Part shown: piece by piece, positions 8,425-15,736 of the stretch
How positions within the stretch are numbered: the first letter of the stretch is position 1
Layout of the letters: the number at the start of each line of letters is the position of its first letter
Assembly: GCA_964353875.1 (NCBI GenBank)
Contig: CAYGXU010000017.1
Location: 1 to 40,031, forward strand
Direction of reading: 5' to 3'
From: MGNI01 sp964353875
GTDB lineage: Bacteria; Chloroflexota; Anaerolineae; Anaerolineales; E44-bin32
Length of the DNA: 40,031 bases
The notes under the pieces: model-generated
What the model was told of the DNA's origin: nothing
The model's database searches: none
What the model saw: the letters and a program-made list of their open reading frames with translations, nothing else
Program-made: the position numbers and the translations under genes

Positions 8425-9821
8425 CTTCCCTCAATGTTTGGGGTTGTGTCTCTGCGCCATGGATGGCTCTCCCAGGCAGATAGAACTTCACCTGTAATAA
8501 ACAGACTTCCAGCTACAAGGACGACTTCCTCAGCTCGCGCTTTCTGGAGAGCAAATCCCAATGCCTTGGAGACCGGTGCAATTATTTCAACACGAAGTCC
8601 GTATTCCCTTGCCATTTTGGCAAGCATCTCCGGATCCGCAGCTCGTGGATGAACAGCCCGGGTAATAATGATCCGTTTTACTCGCGGTAAAAGTTCCACG
8701 AACATCCCGGAAATATCCTTATCCTCGGAAGCTCCAAAGAGCATCGTGACTGGCTGGCCAGGGAAATAGTCGTCCAGGGCGATCCTTAATTTAAGAGCAG
8801 AATCACGATTATGAGCGCTATCTACAACCAGAATTGGATCTCGGGAGAGGATCTCAAACCGACCGCGCCAGACTGTTTTACGTAAACCTTCCGCAATTGC
8901 ACCATTATTGATGGATATTCCGCCTTTACGCAGGACATCCAGCGTTGCATAGGCTGTCGCGGCATTAATCACCTGATGGTAGCCAAGCAAGGAGATTTCG
9001 AATCTTTGAGGTATCCATTCCTCGCTTCCTCCGGACTCAACATACGCATCCATTAAAGGTTGTTCCTTTGCAGACCAAATATAAGCGATTTGTCTATCTA
9101 ATGAGTGGTTCCCGGCAGAAAAATGCCAATCCCGACCGACGAGAATAACCGGTGATTTCATGATCTTAGCGATCTCTTCAAGCACCCCTCGGACTTCATA
9201 TTGTTGAGGAGAGCTGACGACAGGGACTCCTGGTTTAATGATTCCAGCTTTCTCTCGAGCTATATCCGAAAGACTGTCCCCCAGAAGATGCATGTGGTCG
9301 TAGGAGATGGAAGTAATAACGGAGGCAAGGGGTGTGATCACATTGGTCGCATCTAATCGCCCTCCTAGTCCCACCTCCACAACCGCGACATCGATCTCAC
9401 GCTGAGCGAAATAGAGAAAACCGATCGCAGTCATCAATTCATAGGTGGTGAGACCTTTAATCACCTTCACATGGGGCTGAATCTCAGCCACCAGATCTGC
9501 CACCGAACTTTCCTCAATTTCCTCCCCTCCAACGCGAATACGCTCTGTGAAACGTTGCAGGTGGGGCGAGGTGTAGAGACCAGTACGATATCCTGCCTCA
9601 CGTAAACAGGATTCGATCATGGCCGCAACCGAGCCCTTGCCTTTCGTGCCGGTGATGTGCACGCATCTGTATTTTTGATGGGGATTTCCAAGCAGGGCCA
9701 CCAAGTCGCGTACGCGCCCGAGATCGAAAACATCCGCTGAATAACGATCGCTTCTCTCGAGGCTGTAATCGACGAAGCTATAAAGATAATCTAAAGCATG
9801 CTGATAACTGATTTTCGCCAT
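8421..9821 (-). CDS. folC: folylpolyglutamate synthase / dihydrofolate synthase
   Basis: ATP-dependent Mur-ligase-family enzyme that adds glutamate to dihydropteroate and folates. The P-loop is ITGTKGKGS, then YTSPHLQRFTERI and VVEVGLGGRLDATNVI, then YDHMHLLGDSLSDIAREKAGI, all diagnostic of FolC. The C-terminal ligase domain carries DSAHNRDS and LFGASEDKDI. I chose ATG 9821, which leaves 466 residues beginning MAKISYQHALDYL, the usual start of the family. An upstream in-frame TTG at 9845 (474 residues) has no ribosome site. folC is the first gene of a folC-lon pair. A TTGTAC...TTTGAT pair on the minus strand (9888 down to 9860, 17-bp spacing) is a weak promoter candidate. Confidence 0.94.
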   Translation of the reverse strand: MAKISYQHALDYLYSFVDYSLERSDRYSADVFDLGRVRDLVALLGNPHQKYRCVHITGTKGKGSVAAMIESCLREAGYRTGLYTSPHLQRFTERIRVGGEEIEESSVADLVAEIQPHVKVIKGLTTYELMTAIGFLYFAQREIDVAVVEVGLGGRLDATNVITPLASVITSISYDHMHLLGDSLSDIAREKAGIIKPGVPVVSSPQQYEVRGVLEEIAKIMKSPVILVGRDWHFSAGNHSLDRQIAYIWSAKEQPLMDAYVESGGSEEWIPQRFEISLLGYHQVINAATAYATLDVLRKGGISINNGAIAEGLRKTVWRGRFEILSRDPILVVDSAHNRDSALKLRIALDDYFPGQPVTMLFGASEDKDISGMFVELLPRVKRIIITRAVHPRAADPEMLAKMAREYGLRVEIIAPVSKALGFALQKARAEEVVLVAGSLFITGEVLSAWESHPWRRDTTPNIEGR

Positions 9822-9972
9822 CGCCGCATTGTAATCTCCGGACAAAAAAGAGACAAGATCAAATCCATTCTCGCATCGTGGTACAATTCGGGTTAGTATG
9901 GAAATGACCGCGATAGACCGGAGAGGAGGTGTTTAACTCATCAAGGATTCTATCGACTGTTACTCCCCACGT

Positions 9973-9991
9973 TTTTCACACAATTCTCACA
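9973..9991 (+). promoter_or_regulatory. 11-bp-phased direct repeat upstream of phnD
   Basis: TTTTCACA (9973-9980) is repeated as TTCTCACA (9984-9991), exactly one helical turn (11 bp) apart. A poorer third copy, ACTCCCCA, lies 11 bp earlier (9962-9969). PhoB/PhoP-type regulators of phosphate starvation bind tandem repeats with this period, which fits the downstream phosphonate/phosphite transporter. The link is inference; I could not identify an adjacent convincing -10/-35 pair. A TACAAT hexamer at 9882-9887 is a possible -10. Confidence 0.35.
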
Positions 9992-10018
9992 ATTTAAGAC
10001 AGGAGGTAAAGAAGAATC

Positions 10019-10921
10019 ATGCTTAAGAAACGCCTTACTCTAATGACTGTATTCCTTGTATTAGTTGCCATAGCTCTCTCGTCTTGCGGACCAGGCAAGC
10101 TAGGCACGGAAGATAATCCCATAACCATGGCCGTTGTCCCTTCGGGAGAGACTGATCGTGTAGTTAGCGGTTTCCAGCAAGTTGCTGACCTGATTTTCGA
10201 GGAAACCGGCCTGGTGATTGAACCCGTCGTGGCGACCGAATATGCTGGCGTCATTGAAGCCTTGTGTAGCGATCCGCCCAAGGCGCAGATCGCTTCCCTG
10301 GCGACATTCGCCTATATTGTGGCTCATGAGCGTGGTTGCGCTGATGTTGCTCTAGTAGCCGTCCGCTTCGGGAATCCTTACTACACCGGTCAGATTTTTG
10401 TCCGGGCTGACAGCGGTATTGAAAAACTGGAAGATCTGGCAGGCAAGACCTTCTGTGCTGTTGATCCGACCAGTACCAGCGGTTGGATCATCCCCAGCAT
10501 CTATCTCAAGGCCGCTGGAGTTGATCCCGAAACCGGACTGGCGGAAGTCGTTTACGCCGGATCGCATGATGCCGCCGTCGCCGGTGTTTATAATGGCGAT
10601 TGTGATGCAGGGGCTTCTTACGTGGACGCCCGTACCCGAATTGAGGAAGATTATCCAGACGTGATGGAAGTCATCAAGATCATCACCGTCTCCGACGAGA
10701 TCCCCAACGACGGCGTTCAATTCAATCCGGATTTCCCGGATGATTTACGCACGCAGATCGTGAATGCTCTGCTGGCTATCTCCCAAACCGAGGCCGGCAA
10801 AGAAGCATTGAACACGGCTTACCAGTGGGAGGAACTAATCGAAAAGGACGATAGCTTCTATGATCCTTTCCGCCAGGTGCTCGAAGCTTCTGGCGTAGAC
10901 CCTGCCCAATATTCTGAGTAA
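10019..10921 (+). CDS. phnD: phosphonate/phosphite-type ABC transporter substrate-binding lipoprotein
   Basis: Extracytoplasmic receptor that delivers a phosphorus compound (phosphonate, phosphite or phosphate ester) to the PhnCE transporter. The 300 residues start with a lipoprotein signal whose lipobox is LSSC (Cys23). The mature part is a PhnD/PtxB-family type 2 periplasmic-binding fold: VPSGETDRVVSGFQQVADLI near the N-terminus, EYAGVIEAL, then KTFCAVDPTSTSGWIIP; the STSG loop is the anion-binding motif of this family. The extra Cys pairs around residues 80-180 are unusual and may form disulfides. The ribosome site AGGAGG (10001-10006) is strong, 12 nt before ATG. It is the first gene of phnDCE. 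The exact ligand cannot be read from sequence; no C-P lyase or phosphite dehydrogenase is nearby. Confidence 0.92.
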   Translation: MLKKRLTLMTVFLVLVAIALSSCGPGKLGTEDNPITMAVVPSGETDRVVSGFQQVADLIFEETGLVIEPVVATEYAGVIEALCSDPPKAQIASLATFAYIVAHERGCADVALVAVRFGNPYYTGQIFVRADSGIEKLEDLAGKTFCAVDPTSTSGWIIPSIYLKAAGVDPETGLAEVVYAGSHDAAVAGVYNGDCDAGASYVDARTRIEEDYPDVMEVIKIITVSDEIPNDGVQFNPDFPDDLRTQIVNALLAISQTEAGKEALNTAYQWEELIEKDDSFYDPFRQVLEASGVDPAQYSE

Positions 10922-10967
10922 GCCTCTTTTAGTCTTTGAGGCCATTCAGCAATGATGGGTTGAGACT

Positions 10968-10998
10968 GCGGGGGGACAACTGCACGGTGTCCCCCCGC
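10968..10998 (+). terminator. strong GC-rich hairpin between phnD and phnC (attenuator or mRNA stabiliser)
   Basis: GCGGGGGGACA (10968-10978) and TGTCCCCCCGC (10988-10998) form a perfect 11-bp stem with a 9-nt loop, followed by the short T-rich TGTTATTAT. It sits 47 nt after the phnD stop and just before the phnC ribosome site. Such hairpins commonly raise receptor-to-permease ratio in ABC operons by partial termination or by protecting the upstream mRNA. Which applies here is not decided by the sequence. Confidence 0.7.
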
Positions 10999-11020
10999 TG
11001 TTATTATGGAGAATGGGTTC

Positions 11021-11818
11021 ATGCTCGAAGTAAGCAATCTGACCAAAATTTACCCCGACGGAACCGTCGCCTTAAAGGACGTTAGTTTTAAGGTCCCGGA
11101 TGGGGAATTTATGGCGATCATTGGCCTCAGTGGTTCGGGTAAATCCACCCTATTACGTTGCATTAATCGCCTCATCGATCCCACCGAAGGCAGTATTATT
11201 TGGAAGGGTGTGGACCTCGCCCAGCTCAAAGGGGAAGATTTACGCAAGGCTCGTCGCAAAATCGGCATAGTTTTTCAACATTTCAACCTGATACATCGTT
11301 CCTCGGTATATAAGAATATTATGGCCGGTCGGCTGGGCTATACCGGCTCCTGGAATACCCTGATTAACCGCTTCTCAAAGGATGATCATCGTAGAGCACG
11401 TGAGGCTATGAAACGCTTGGGAATCGAAGATCAAGCCCACAAACGAGCGGATGAGCTCAGTGGGGGGCAGCAACAGCGCGTCGGCATCGCGCGTGCATTG
11501 ATGCAGGAACCGGAGATGATACTGGCTGATGAACCTGTCTCCAGCCTCGATCCGGTTCTCTCCCATTCTATCCTGCAACACCTGGAACGACTGAATCAGG
11601 AAGATCACATCACGATTCTTTGTTGCCTGCACTATCTCGACCTGGTCCAGCGCTACGCCACACAGGTCATTGGACTGCGCGAGGGAAAACTAGTATATAA
11701 AGGAACCCGCGAGCAAATTCGAAAAATGACGGATCAAGAGTTCAAGGAAATATACGGTGAAGACGCGGAGCGCCTCGGCAGCCTGGAAGGGGAAGTAGCA
11801 TCGAAAGGAGGCGCATGA
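11021..11818 (+). CDS. phnC: phosphonate/phosphite-type ABC transporter ATP-binding protein
   Basis: Cytoplasmic ATPase subunit energising PhnE. Walker A is GLSGSGKST, the Q-loop lies in GIVFQHFNLIHR, the signature is ELSGGQQQRVGIARAL and Walker B is MILADEP with the D-loop SSLDP; the switch region is CCLHYLDLVQRYA. The family-typical N-terminus MLEVSNLTKIYPDG starts at ATG 11021, which has GGAG (11008-11011) 9 nt upstream. The in-frame ATG at 11006 adds five residues and has no ribosome site, so I prefer 11021 (265 residues). The C-terminal 20 residues (LEGEVASKGGA end) are a short extension. The stop overlaps the phnE start region. Confidence 0.93.
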   Translation: MLEVSNLTKIYPDGTVALKDVSFKVPDGEFMAIIGLSGSGKSTLLRCINRLIDPTEGSIIWKGVDLAQLKGEDLRKARRKIGIVFQHFNLIHRSSVYKNIMAGRLGYTGSWNTLINRFSKDDHRRAREAMKRLGIEDQAHKRADELSGGQQQRVGIARALMQEPEMILADEPVSSLDPVLSHSILQHLERLNQEDHITILCCLHYLDLVQRYATQVIGLREGKLVYKGTREQIRKMTDQEFKEIYGEDAERLGSLEGEVASKGGA

Positions 11819-13329
11819 TGAAAAACAGCATTGCAAAAAACAACGCCTCCAAACCAGGCCTTGTACCTCCCGCAGTGGCAGCCCTGTTCTCGTTGCTCTT
11901 ACCAGGTGCAGGCCAAATGCTAACGCGTGATCTCGGACGTGGCTTATTCTACCTGGGCAGCACCGCTGCTTCGATCACCTTATTATGGTGGCGCATGCGG
12001 GACACCGCTAAATATGATGATGCCTTCTGGGACATCGTCCGAAAGGCATTCCGGCTTGATCCAATTTTGATCGTTCTCGCAGCATTACTTTTTCTTAGCT
12101 ATCTCTGGATTGTGTTCGACGCCTACCAGCGTGCCTCCCATAAAAGAAGCGCTTCCGGCGGATTATTATTCGTCGTCATTGTCGTCTATTTCCTGCTCGG
12201 ATGGCAGATAGGCGATATCAGGCCATTGGATTTCATCACGAAAATTGGCGATGCCCGTTCCGCCATGGGTCGGATCATCTGGCCATGGGAAGCTGCAATT
12301 GATCGGGAACCGATTCTTCAAATCGGAGGAGCCAGGATTCAGGTGCCCTGTACTGATGATCCCATTCCCCCGACAGAACCGCTCGAAAACGAACCATACA
12401 TCATTGCTACCCCGACATGCGGAAAACTTTCCGAACAAGATGGGGAACGAGGCTCTGCTATAAGCTTAGAAGGTCATCAATTTCAACCAAACATAGATGT
12501 AGAACTTTGGTGGATCGATCCAATCGGGAATGACTTTCGCCAACGGCAGAAAGGAGACTACGTCATCATCGAGGCTGATGATGAGGGGAGTTTCAGTGTC
12601 GATATCGTGATGCCTTATCGATTACTTCCGACGGAAGCTGAGGAGGGTGAAGTCAATATCTGGAAGATTCAGGGGCGGCAACTTAAGGGCTACTTACCCG
12701 CCAAGGCAAGCGAAAGTCTGCAGCTGGCAATCAGCAAGATGATTGAGACGATTTTCCTGGGAATGATGGCGACCTTCTTCGGAATCATTCTATCCGTTCC
12801 GGTTAGCTTCCTTGCAGCGCGCAACTTGATGTCCGCCTCCCCGATAATGTTAGGGATCTATTTCCTTACTCGAACTATCCTCAATATCATCCGTTCTATT
12901 GAACCTCTGATCTGGGCTGTGATCGCAGTTGTCGTCGTTGGATTAGGACCGTTTGCTGGCATATTGGCCCTCACCCTGCATACAATCGCTGCCTTAGGGA
13001 AGTTGTACTCAGAAGCGATTGAATCGATCGACCCGGGTCCTATTGAAGCCATCGAGGCCACTGGCGCCAATTGGGTGCAGGTGATCGTTTTCGGCGTCGT
13101 ACCGCAGATCATCCCGCCCTTCGTCTCATTTACTATCTATCGCTGGGACATTAACGTACGTATGTCAACGGTGATTGGTCTGGTCGGTGGCGGGGGCATT
13201 GGCTTCGTTCTGATCCAATGGATCCGGCTACTGGATTACCGTTCCGCCGGGATCGCGGTCTGGTTCATCGCCATCACAGTCGCCATTCTGGACTTTGTGA
13301 GTTCGGAGATCCGCCAACGGTTTGTATAA
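11818..13329 (+). CDS. phnE: PhnE-type ABC transporter permease with a long N-terminal extension
   Basis: Inner-membrane channel subunit of the PhnDCE importer. The last 200 residues are a normal PhnE permease: helices from about residue 305 (ETIFLGMMATFFGIILSVPV) and the cytoplasmic EAA loop EAIEATGANWVQVIVFG near 411-427 that docks onto PhnC. The first 300 residues are unusual. Residues about 18-60 contain a PGAGQ hydrophobic segment like TM2/DUF5683 membrane proteins, two more helices follow (about 85-105, 118-135), and residues about 175-290 are a hydrophilic, probably extracytoplasmic, beta-rich domain with an Ig-like pattern (SLEGHQFQPNIDVELWW). The total of about 504 residues compares with roughly 260-290 normally. 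AAAGGAGG (11804-11811) is 6 nt from ATG 11818 and 3 nt from ATG 11815; both are possible starts. It overlaps phnC. Confidence 0.88.
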   Translation: MKNSIAKNNASKPGLVPPAVAALFSLLLPGAGQMLTRDLGRGLFYLGSTAASITLLWWRMRDTAKYDDAFWDIVRKAFRLDPILIVLAALLFLSYLWIVFDAYQRASHKRSASGGLLFVVIVVYFLLGWQIGDIRPLDFITKIGDARSAMGRIIWPWEAAIDREPILQIGGARIQVPCTDDPIPPTEPLENEPYIIATPTCGKLSEQDGERGSAISLEGHQFQPNIDVELWWIDPIGNDFRQRQKGDYVIIEADDEGSFSVDIVMPYRLLPTEAEEGEVNIWKIQGRQLKGYLPAKASESLQLAISKMIETIFLGMMATFFGIILSVPVSFLAARNLMSASPIMLGIYFLTRTILNIIRSIEPLIWAVIAVVVVGLGPFAGILALTLHTIAALGKLYSEAIESIDPGPIEAIEATGANWVQVIVFGVVPQIIPPFVSFTIYRWDINVRMSTVIGLVGGGGIGFVLIQWIRLLDYRSAGIAVWFIAITVAILDFVSSEIRQRFV

Positions 13330-13352
13330 CGCAAGAAATCGTTTCTTAAATT

Positions 13353-13398
13353 ACGATCCTGATCAAGCTTGACCGCACGATCAGGATCGTTTATTTAT
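13353..13398 (+). terminator. intrinsic terminator of the phnDCE operon
   Basis: ACGATCCTGATC (13353-13364) and GATCAGGATCGT (13379-13390) form a perfect 12-bp stem with a 14-nt loop, followed by TTATTTAT. It begins 24 nt after the phnE stop. Its position also shows that the upstream in-frame TTG at 13369 is not the start of the HNH gene. Confidence 0.78.
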
Positions 13399-13403
13399 AT
13401 AAG

Positions 13404-13431
13404 TTGCAGCACGGCTTTCAAGTGTTATAAT
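13404..13431 (+). promoter_or_regulatory. promoter of the HNH gene
   Basis: A perfect TATAAT -10 (13426-13431) follows a modest TTGCAG -35 (13404-13409) with a 16-bp spacer. Transcription would begin near 13438, giving a leader of about 18 nt with AAGGG (13443-13447) 8 nt before ATG 13456. The position directly after the phnE terminator supports independent expression of the HNH gene. Confidence 0.6.
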
Positions 13432-13455
13432 GCGCCCAAATCAAGGGCTGTAAAC

Positions 13456-13959
13456 ATGAACGCTCCGGTACTGCTATTAAACATTAACTACGAACCGCTC
13501 AATATTTGCACCACGCGGCGAGCTTTGGGATTGCTTACGACGGGTAAAGCCGGATTACTGCTTAATGGCCGTGGGTATATCCGCACCGTACGCCTTTCGA
13601 TTCCGCGGCCTTCGGTCATTCGTCTGGAGTATATGGTCAAACGGCCACGCGCCAGAGTCAAGTTATCGAAACAAGAAATCTTTCGCAGGGATAGCTTTAC
13701 CTGTCAATATTGCGGGAAGAAGGCGAAAGGTCTCACCATTGACCATATCATTCCACGCCATCGAGGCGGGGAACATTCCTGGTCAAATCTTGTTACCGCA
13801 TGTCCGGAGTGCAACCGGAAGAAGGGGGGCAGAACTCTACAAGAAGCGAAGATGACCCTTCTTCGCATCCCCCATGAGCCGGTGGCAACGGCGGTTTATC
13901 TCTATGGATCCTATCTTCATCATAATGAAGAGTGGCAGTCCTACCTTCAAGGCTGGTAA
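13456..13959 (+). CDS. HNH endonuclease family protein
   Basis: A 167-residue member of the small HNH family common in Cyanobacteria and Chloroflexota, beginning with the characteristic VLLLNINYEPLNICTTRRAL. The nuclease core lies at residues 83-123: CQYC (83-86) and CPEC (116-119) bind a structural zinc, DH at 96-97 supplies the catalytic His, and Asn111 completes the motif. The cellular substrate of this family is not established to my knowledge; it is not a homing enzyme inside an intron here. The start is ATG 13456, supported by the promoter at 13404-13431 and the family N-terminus; the longer frame from TTG 13369 runs through a terminator stem. The stop is only 2 bp from the stop of the converging gene. 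Confidence 0.9.
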   Translation: MNAPVLLLNINYEPLNICTTRRALGLLTTGKAGLLLNGRGYIRTVRLSIPRPSVIRLEYMVKRPRARVKLSKQEIFRRDSFTCQYCGKKAKGLTIDHIIPRHRGGEHSWSNLVTACPECNRKKGGRTLQEAKMTLLRIPHEPVATAVYLYGSYLHHNEEWQSYLQGW

Positions 13960-13961
13960 AT

Positions 13962-15086
13962 CTACTTCGCGCCCAAGGATTCAAGCAAGGCATAAGCTCC
14001 CCCTGCAACAACTCCATGTCCCCCAGAAACAATCGGAATGCGCGCTGCAATAATTGCCCTGGTAAGTTCCTTAAGAGCAGGGGTTTCAATGGCGTCCACC
14101 CAACCCAGATCCGAGGCAAATCGATCGGCATCTGTTGGCCAAATCCCCTCATGACCCATCCAAACACGAGTATCCCACAAGACCGCATCCGAAATTTGAC
14201 TCAAATATTCGACGAAAGCCTGCGCGCCCCATTGCCTAACCACCTCAGCAATCAAAGACTGCACCTCACCTCTGGCCAACCGGCCGCTGGCCAACATCCC
14301 ACGCTCCTCGGCAAAGACACGCACCCAAATCTGCGTCTGCCGTTCTAATTCCTGCCATAAATGGGAAGAGGCTCGTCCAATAAGACTGAGTGTGCTGGCA
14401 GGGGTATTCAAAATCCTACAAGCTGCTTCGATTTTGTCTGAGCCATCTATGGCTTTTTCCCGATAGAAACTTTGAAGATGCTCGCCGATCTGAGGATGTT
14501 TCGAAATCATGAGCAGATCCGTGGGGGTATCAATATCGCATCTTGTGGCGGCATTTGGAGGGAGCGCCTCGACCTGATATCCAGCTTCATTTGCAAAAAC
14601 CCAGCCAATTTGATTATCAGTGGGCAAGCGCCCGGGGAGAGATTCGAGAGCACGATTGTAACGAAAAATAGCCCAATCAGTTGAATGAAAATTATTGACG
14701 ACTGCTTTTCGAACATTGGTTTGAATCACTTTTTCAAGAGCTTGAATAAAAAGATTCCCATCGAGTAACGGAGCGCTACCCGCGCCGAAATAGGCGATAC
14801 ATTTATTGCCCTGTTCACGAGCGAAACCAAGTAAAGCCTCACCAAAATGAAAATCTTTCCGTGAGCTGATCCTGGGCTTGATCTTCAATGATCCAAGCAG
14901 GCTCAGATCCTCTTCGTCCGGAGTTAGGGCATGGAGTTGAATGTTTATTCGGGTTCCTTGCAGACATTCGATCAAATCCATGGCAGCTGCTCGAACGCCC
15001 TCAGCAACCCAACGTTCGGCTGGAGAATCACCAGTAGGCGGAAACATAATGAGAATAGGAATGGGTTCTAACACATGAAGTTTCAT
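13962..15086 (-). CDS. unrecognised protein with a MobA/CofC-like nucleotidyltransferase-type N-terminal domain
   Basis: About 374 residues from ATG 15086 (MKLHVLEPIPILIMFP), or 395 from TTG 15149. The N-terminal 220 residues resemble a GT-A nucleotidyltransferase fold of the MobA/CofC type: FGAGSAPLLDG where these enzymes have the acidic metal/nucleotide site, NFHSTDW, and RCDIDTPTDLLMI, close to the DxDTPxDL motif. The canonical N-terminal LAAGxSxRxG loop is absent; there is only PTGDSPAERWV, so catalysis is doubtful. The C-terminal half (GRASSHLWQELERQTQIWVR, then IPIVSGGHGVVAGGAYALLE) is unknown to me. It lies last in the tadC-comF-hpf row. No Shine-Dalgarno precedes ATG 15086; a perfect hairpin abuts it. 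It reads as a real gene by its length and by converging exactly on the HNH gene. Confidence 0.8.
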   Translation of the reverse strand: MKLHVLEPIPILIMFPPTGDSPAERWVAEGVRAAAMDLIECLQGTRINIQLHALTPDEEDLSLLGSLKIKPRISSRKDFHFGEALLGFAREQGNKCIAYFGAGSAPLLDGNLFIQALEKVIQTNVRKAVVNNFHSTDWAIFRYNRALESLPGRLPTDNQIGWVFANEAGYQVEALPPNAATRCDIDTPTDLLMISKHPQIGEHLQSFYREKAIDGSDKIEAACRILNTPASTLSLIGRASSHLWQELERQTQIWVRVFAEERGMLASGRLARGEVQSLIAEVVRQWGAQAFVEYLSQISDAVLWDTRVWMGHEGIWPTDADRFASDLGWVDAIETPALKELTRAIIAARIPIVSGGHGVVAGGAYALLESLGAK

Positions 15087-15113
15087 TGGCCAGCGGAAAA
15101 AAACCGCTGGCCA
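15087..15113 (-). repeat. perfect hairpin abutting the start codon of the 13962-15086 gene
   Basis: TGGCCAGCGG and CCGCTGGCCA form a 10-bp GC-rich stem around a 7-nt homopolymer loop (all A on plus, all U in the minus-strand RNA). In the transcript the stem ends at the base directly before ATG 15086 and begins 16 nt after the hpf stop. There is no T run after the stem on either strand, so it is not a normal terminator. It occupies the place where a ribosome site would be. Confidence 0.75.
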
Positions 15114-15129
15114 CTTGAGGAATACCTTC

Positions 15130-15699
15130 TCAATCAATCTCGGTTTCAATCAGACCCAAGGATCCATCCAGTCTTCGGTACAGTACGTTAACCTGATGTG
15201 AATCTACATTTAAGAAGACGAAGAAATCCTCGTGACTGAGGAGAGACATTTGCTCAACTGCTTCTTGCTCGTCCATCGGTGTCAGTAAGAACTTTTTCCG
15301 ACGGATAATCATTTCCATAAGTTCACCCTGCTCACTGCGCTCAGCCTCGATCTCTTGAACCACATCCGCGGTCGAACGCCCATCTCCTCGACTTCGCCAC
15401 CGTCGTCCTTTATAGCGCTCAATTTGACGATAAATCTTATCCAGAACCGCATCCACGGAAGCAAAGATATCGTCTGTTCGCTCTTCTGCCCTGAGCAAAA
15501 CCCCCTTACCCCGAACGGTCAATTGGACAACCTGACGATCATTGGCATTACGAGCCGTCTTGGCGTAATTCAGATCGACCTTTGCCTCTTCCAACACACC
15601 CAAATACCGATCTAATTTGGCAACTTTTTTGGTAATATAATCCTGCAATCGATCGTTCAATTCGAGATTGCGAACCTTGATATCCACCTTAACAGCCAT
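15130..15699 (-). CDS. hpf: ribosome hibernation promoting factor, long form
   Basis: Ribosome-associated factor that dimerises 70S ribosomes into inactive 100S particles in slow growth. The 189 residues comprise the YfiA-like beta-alpha domain (MAVKVDIKVRNLELNDRLQDY to about residue 100), a linker (GDGRSTADVVQEIEAERSEQ), and the C-terminal dimerisation domain of the long form (RRKKFLLTPMDEQEAVEQMSLL to DGSLGLIETEID). AGAAGGAG precedes the ATG with good spacing. A perfect TATAAT at 15716-15721 on the minus strand suggests its own promoter. It follows comF by 37 bp. Confidence 0.95.
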   Translation of the reverse strand: MAVKVDIKVRNLELNDRLQDYITKKVAKLDRYLGVLEEAKVDLNYAKTARNANDRQVVQLTVRGKGVLLRAEERTDDIFASVDAVLDKIYRQIERYKGRRWRSRGDGRSTADVVQEIEAERSEQGELMEMIIRRKKFLLTPMDEQEAVEQMSLLSHEDFFVFLNVDSHQVNVLYRRLDGSLGLIETEID

Positions 15700-15715
15700 T
15701 TTCGCTCCTTCTGGG

Positions 15716-15721
15716 ATTATA
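15716..15721 (-). promoter_or_regulatory. TATAAT -10 element before hpf
   Basis: A perfect -10 hexamer lies 16 nt upstream of the hpf ATG. Predicted initiation near 15709 would give a very short leader beginning at the GAAGGAG ribosome site. No good -35 is seen at normal spacing; a TTGAAC is only 13 bp away. A private hpf promoter would fit a stationary-phase gene. Confidence 0.4.
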
Positions 15722-15736
15722 TTTGCTCTTTACAGT

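Noticed and set aside
9822..9845. TTG 9845 as the folC start
   Set aside because: No Shine-Dalgarno precedes it; ATG 9821 gives the usual FolC N-terminus.
9898..9936. Possible 12-codon leader peptide before phnD
   Set aside because: ATG 9898 has no ribosome site, and the peptide shows no regulatory codon run. The GGAGAGGAGG inside it leads to no suitable start.
13369..13455. In-frame extension of the HNH gene to TTG 13369
   Set aside because: The extension runs through the right arm of the phnE terminator and through the HNH promoter; the family start is at ATG 13456.
13793..14348. Open frames antisense to the HNH gene and to the 13962-15086 gene
   Set aside because: They are shadows of the two real genes, with no family-like content or ribosome site.
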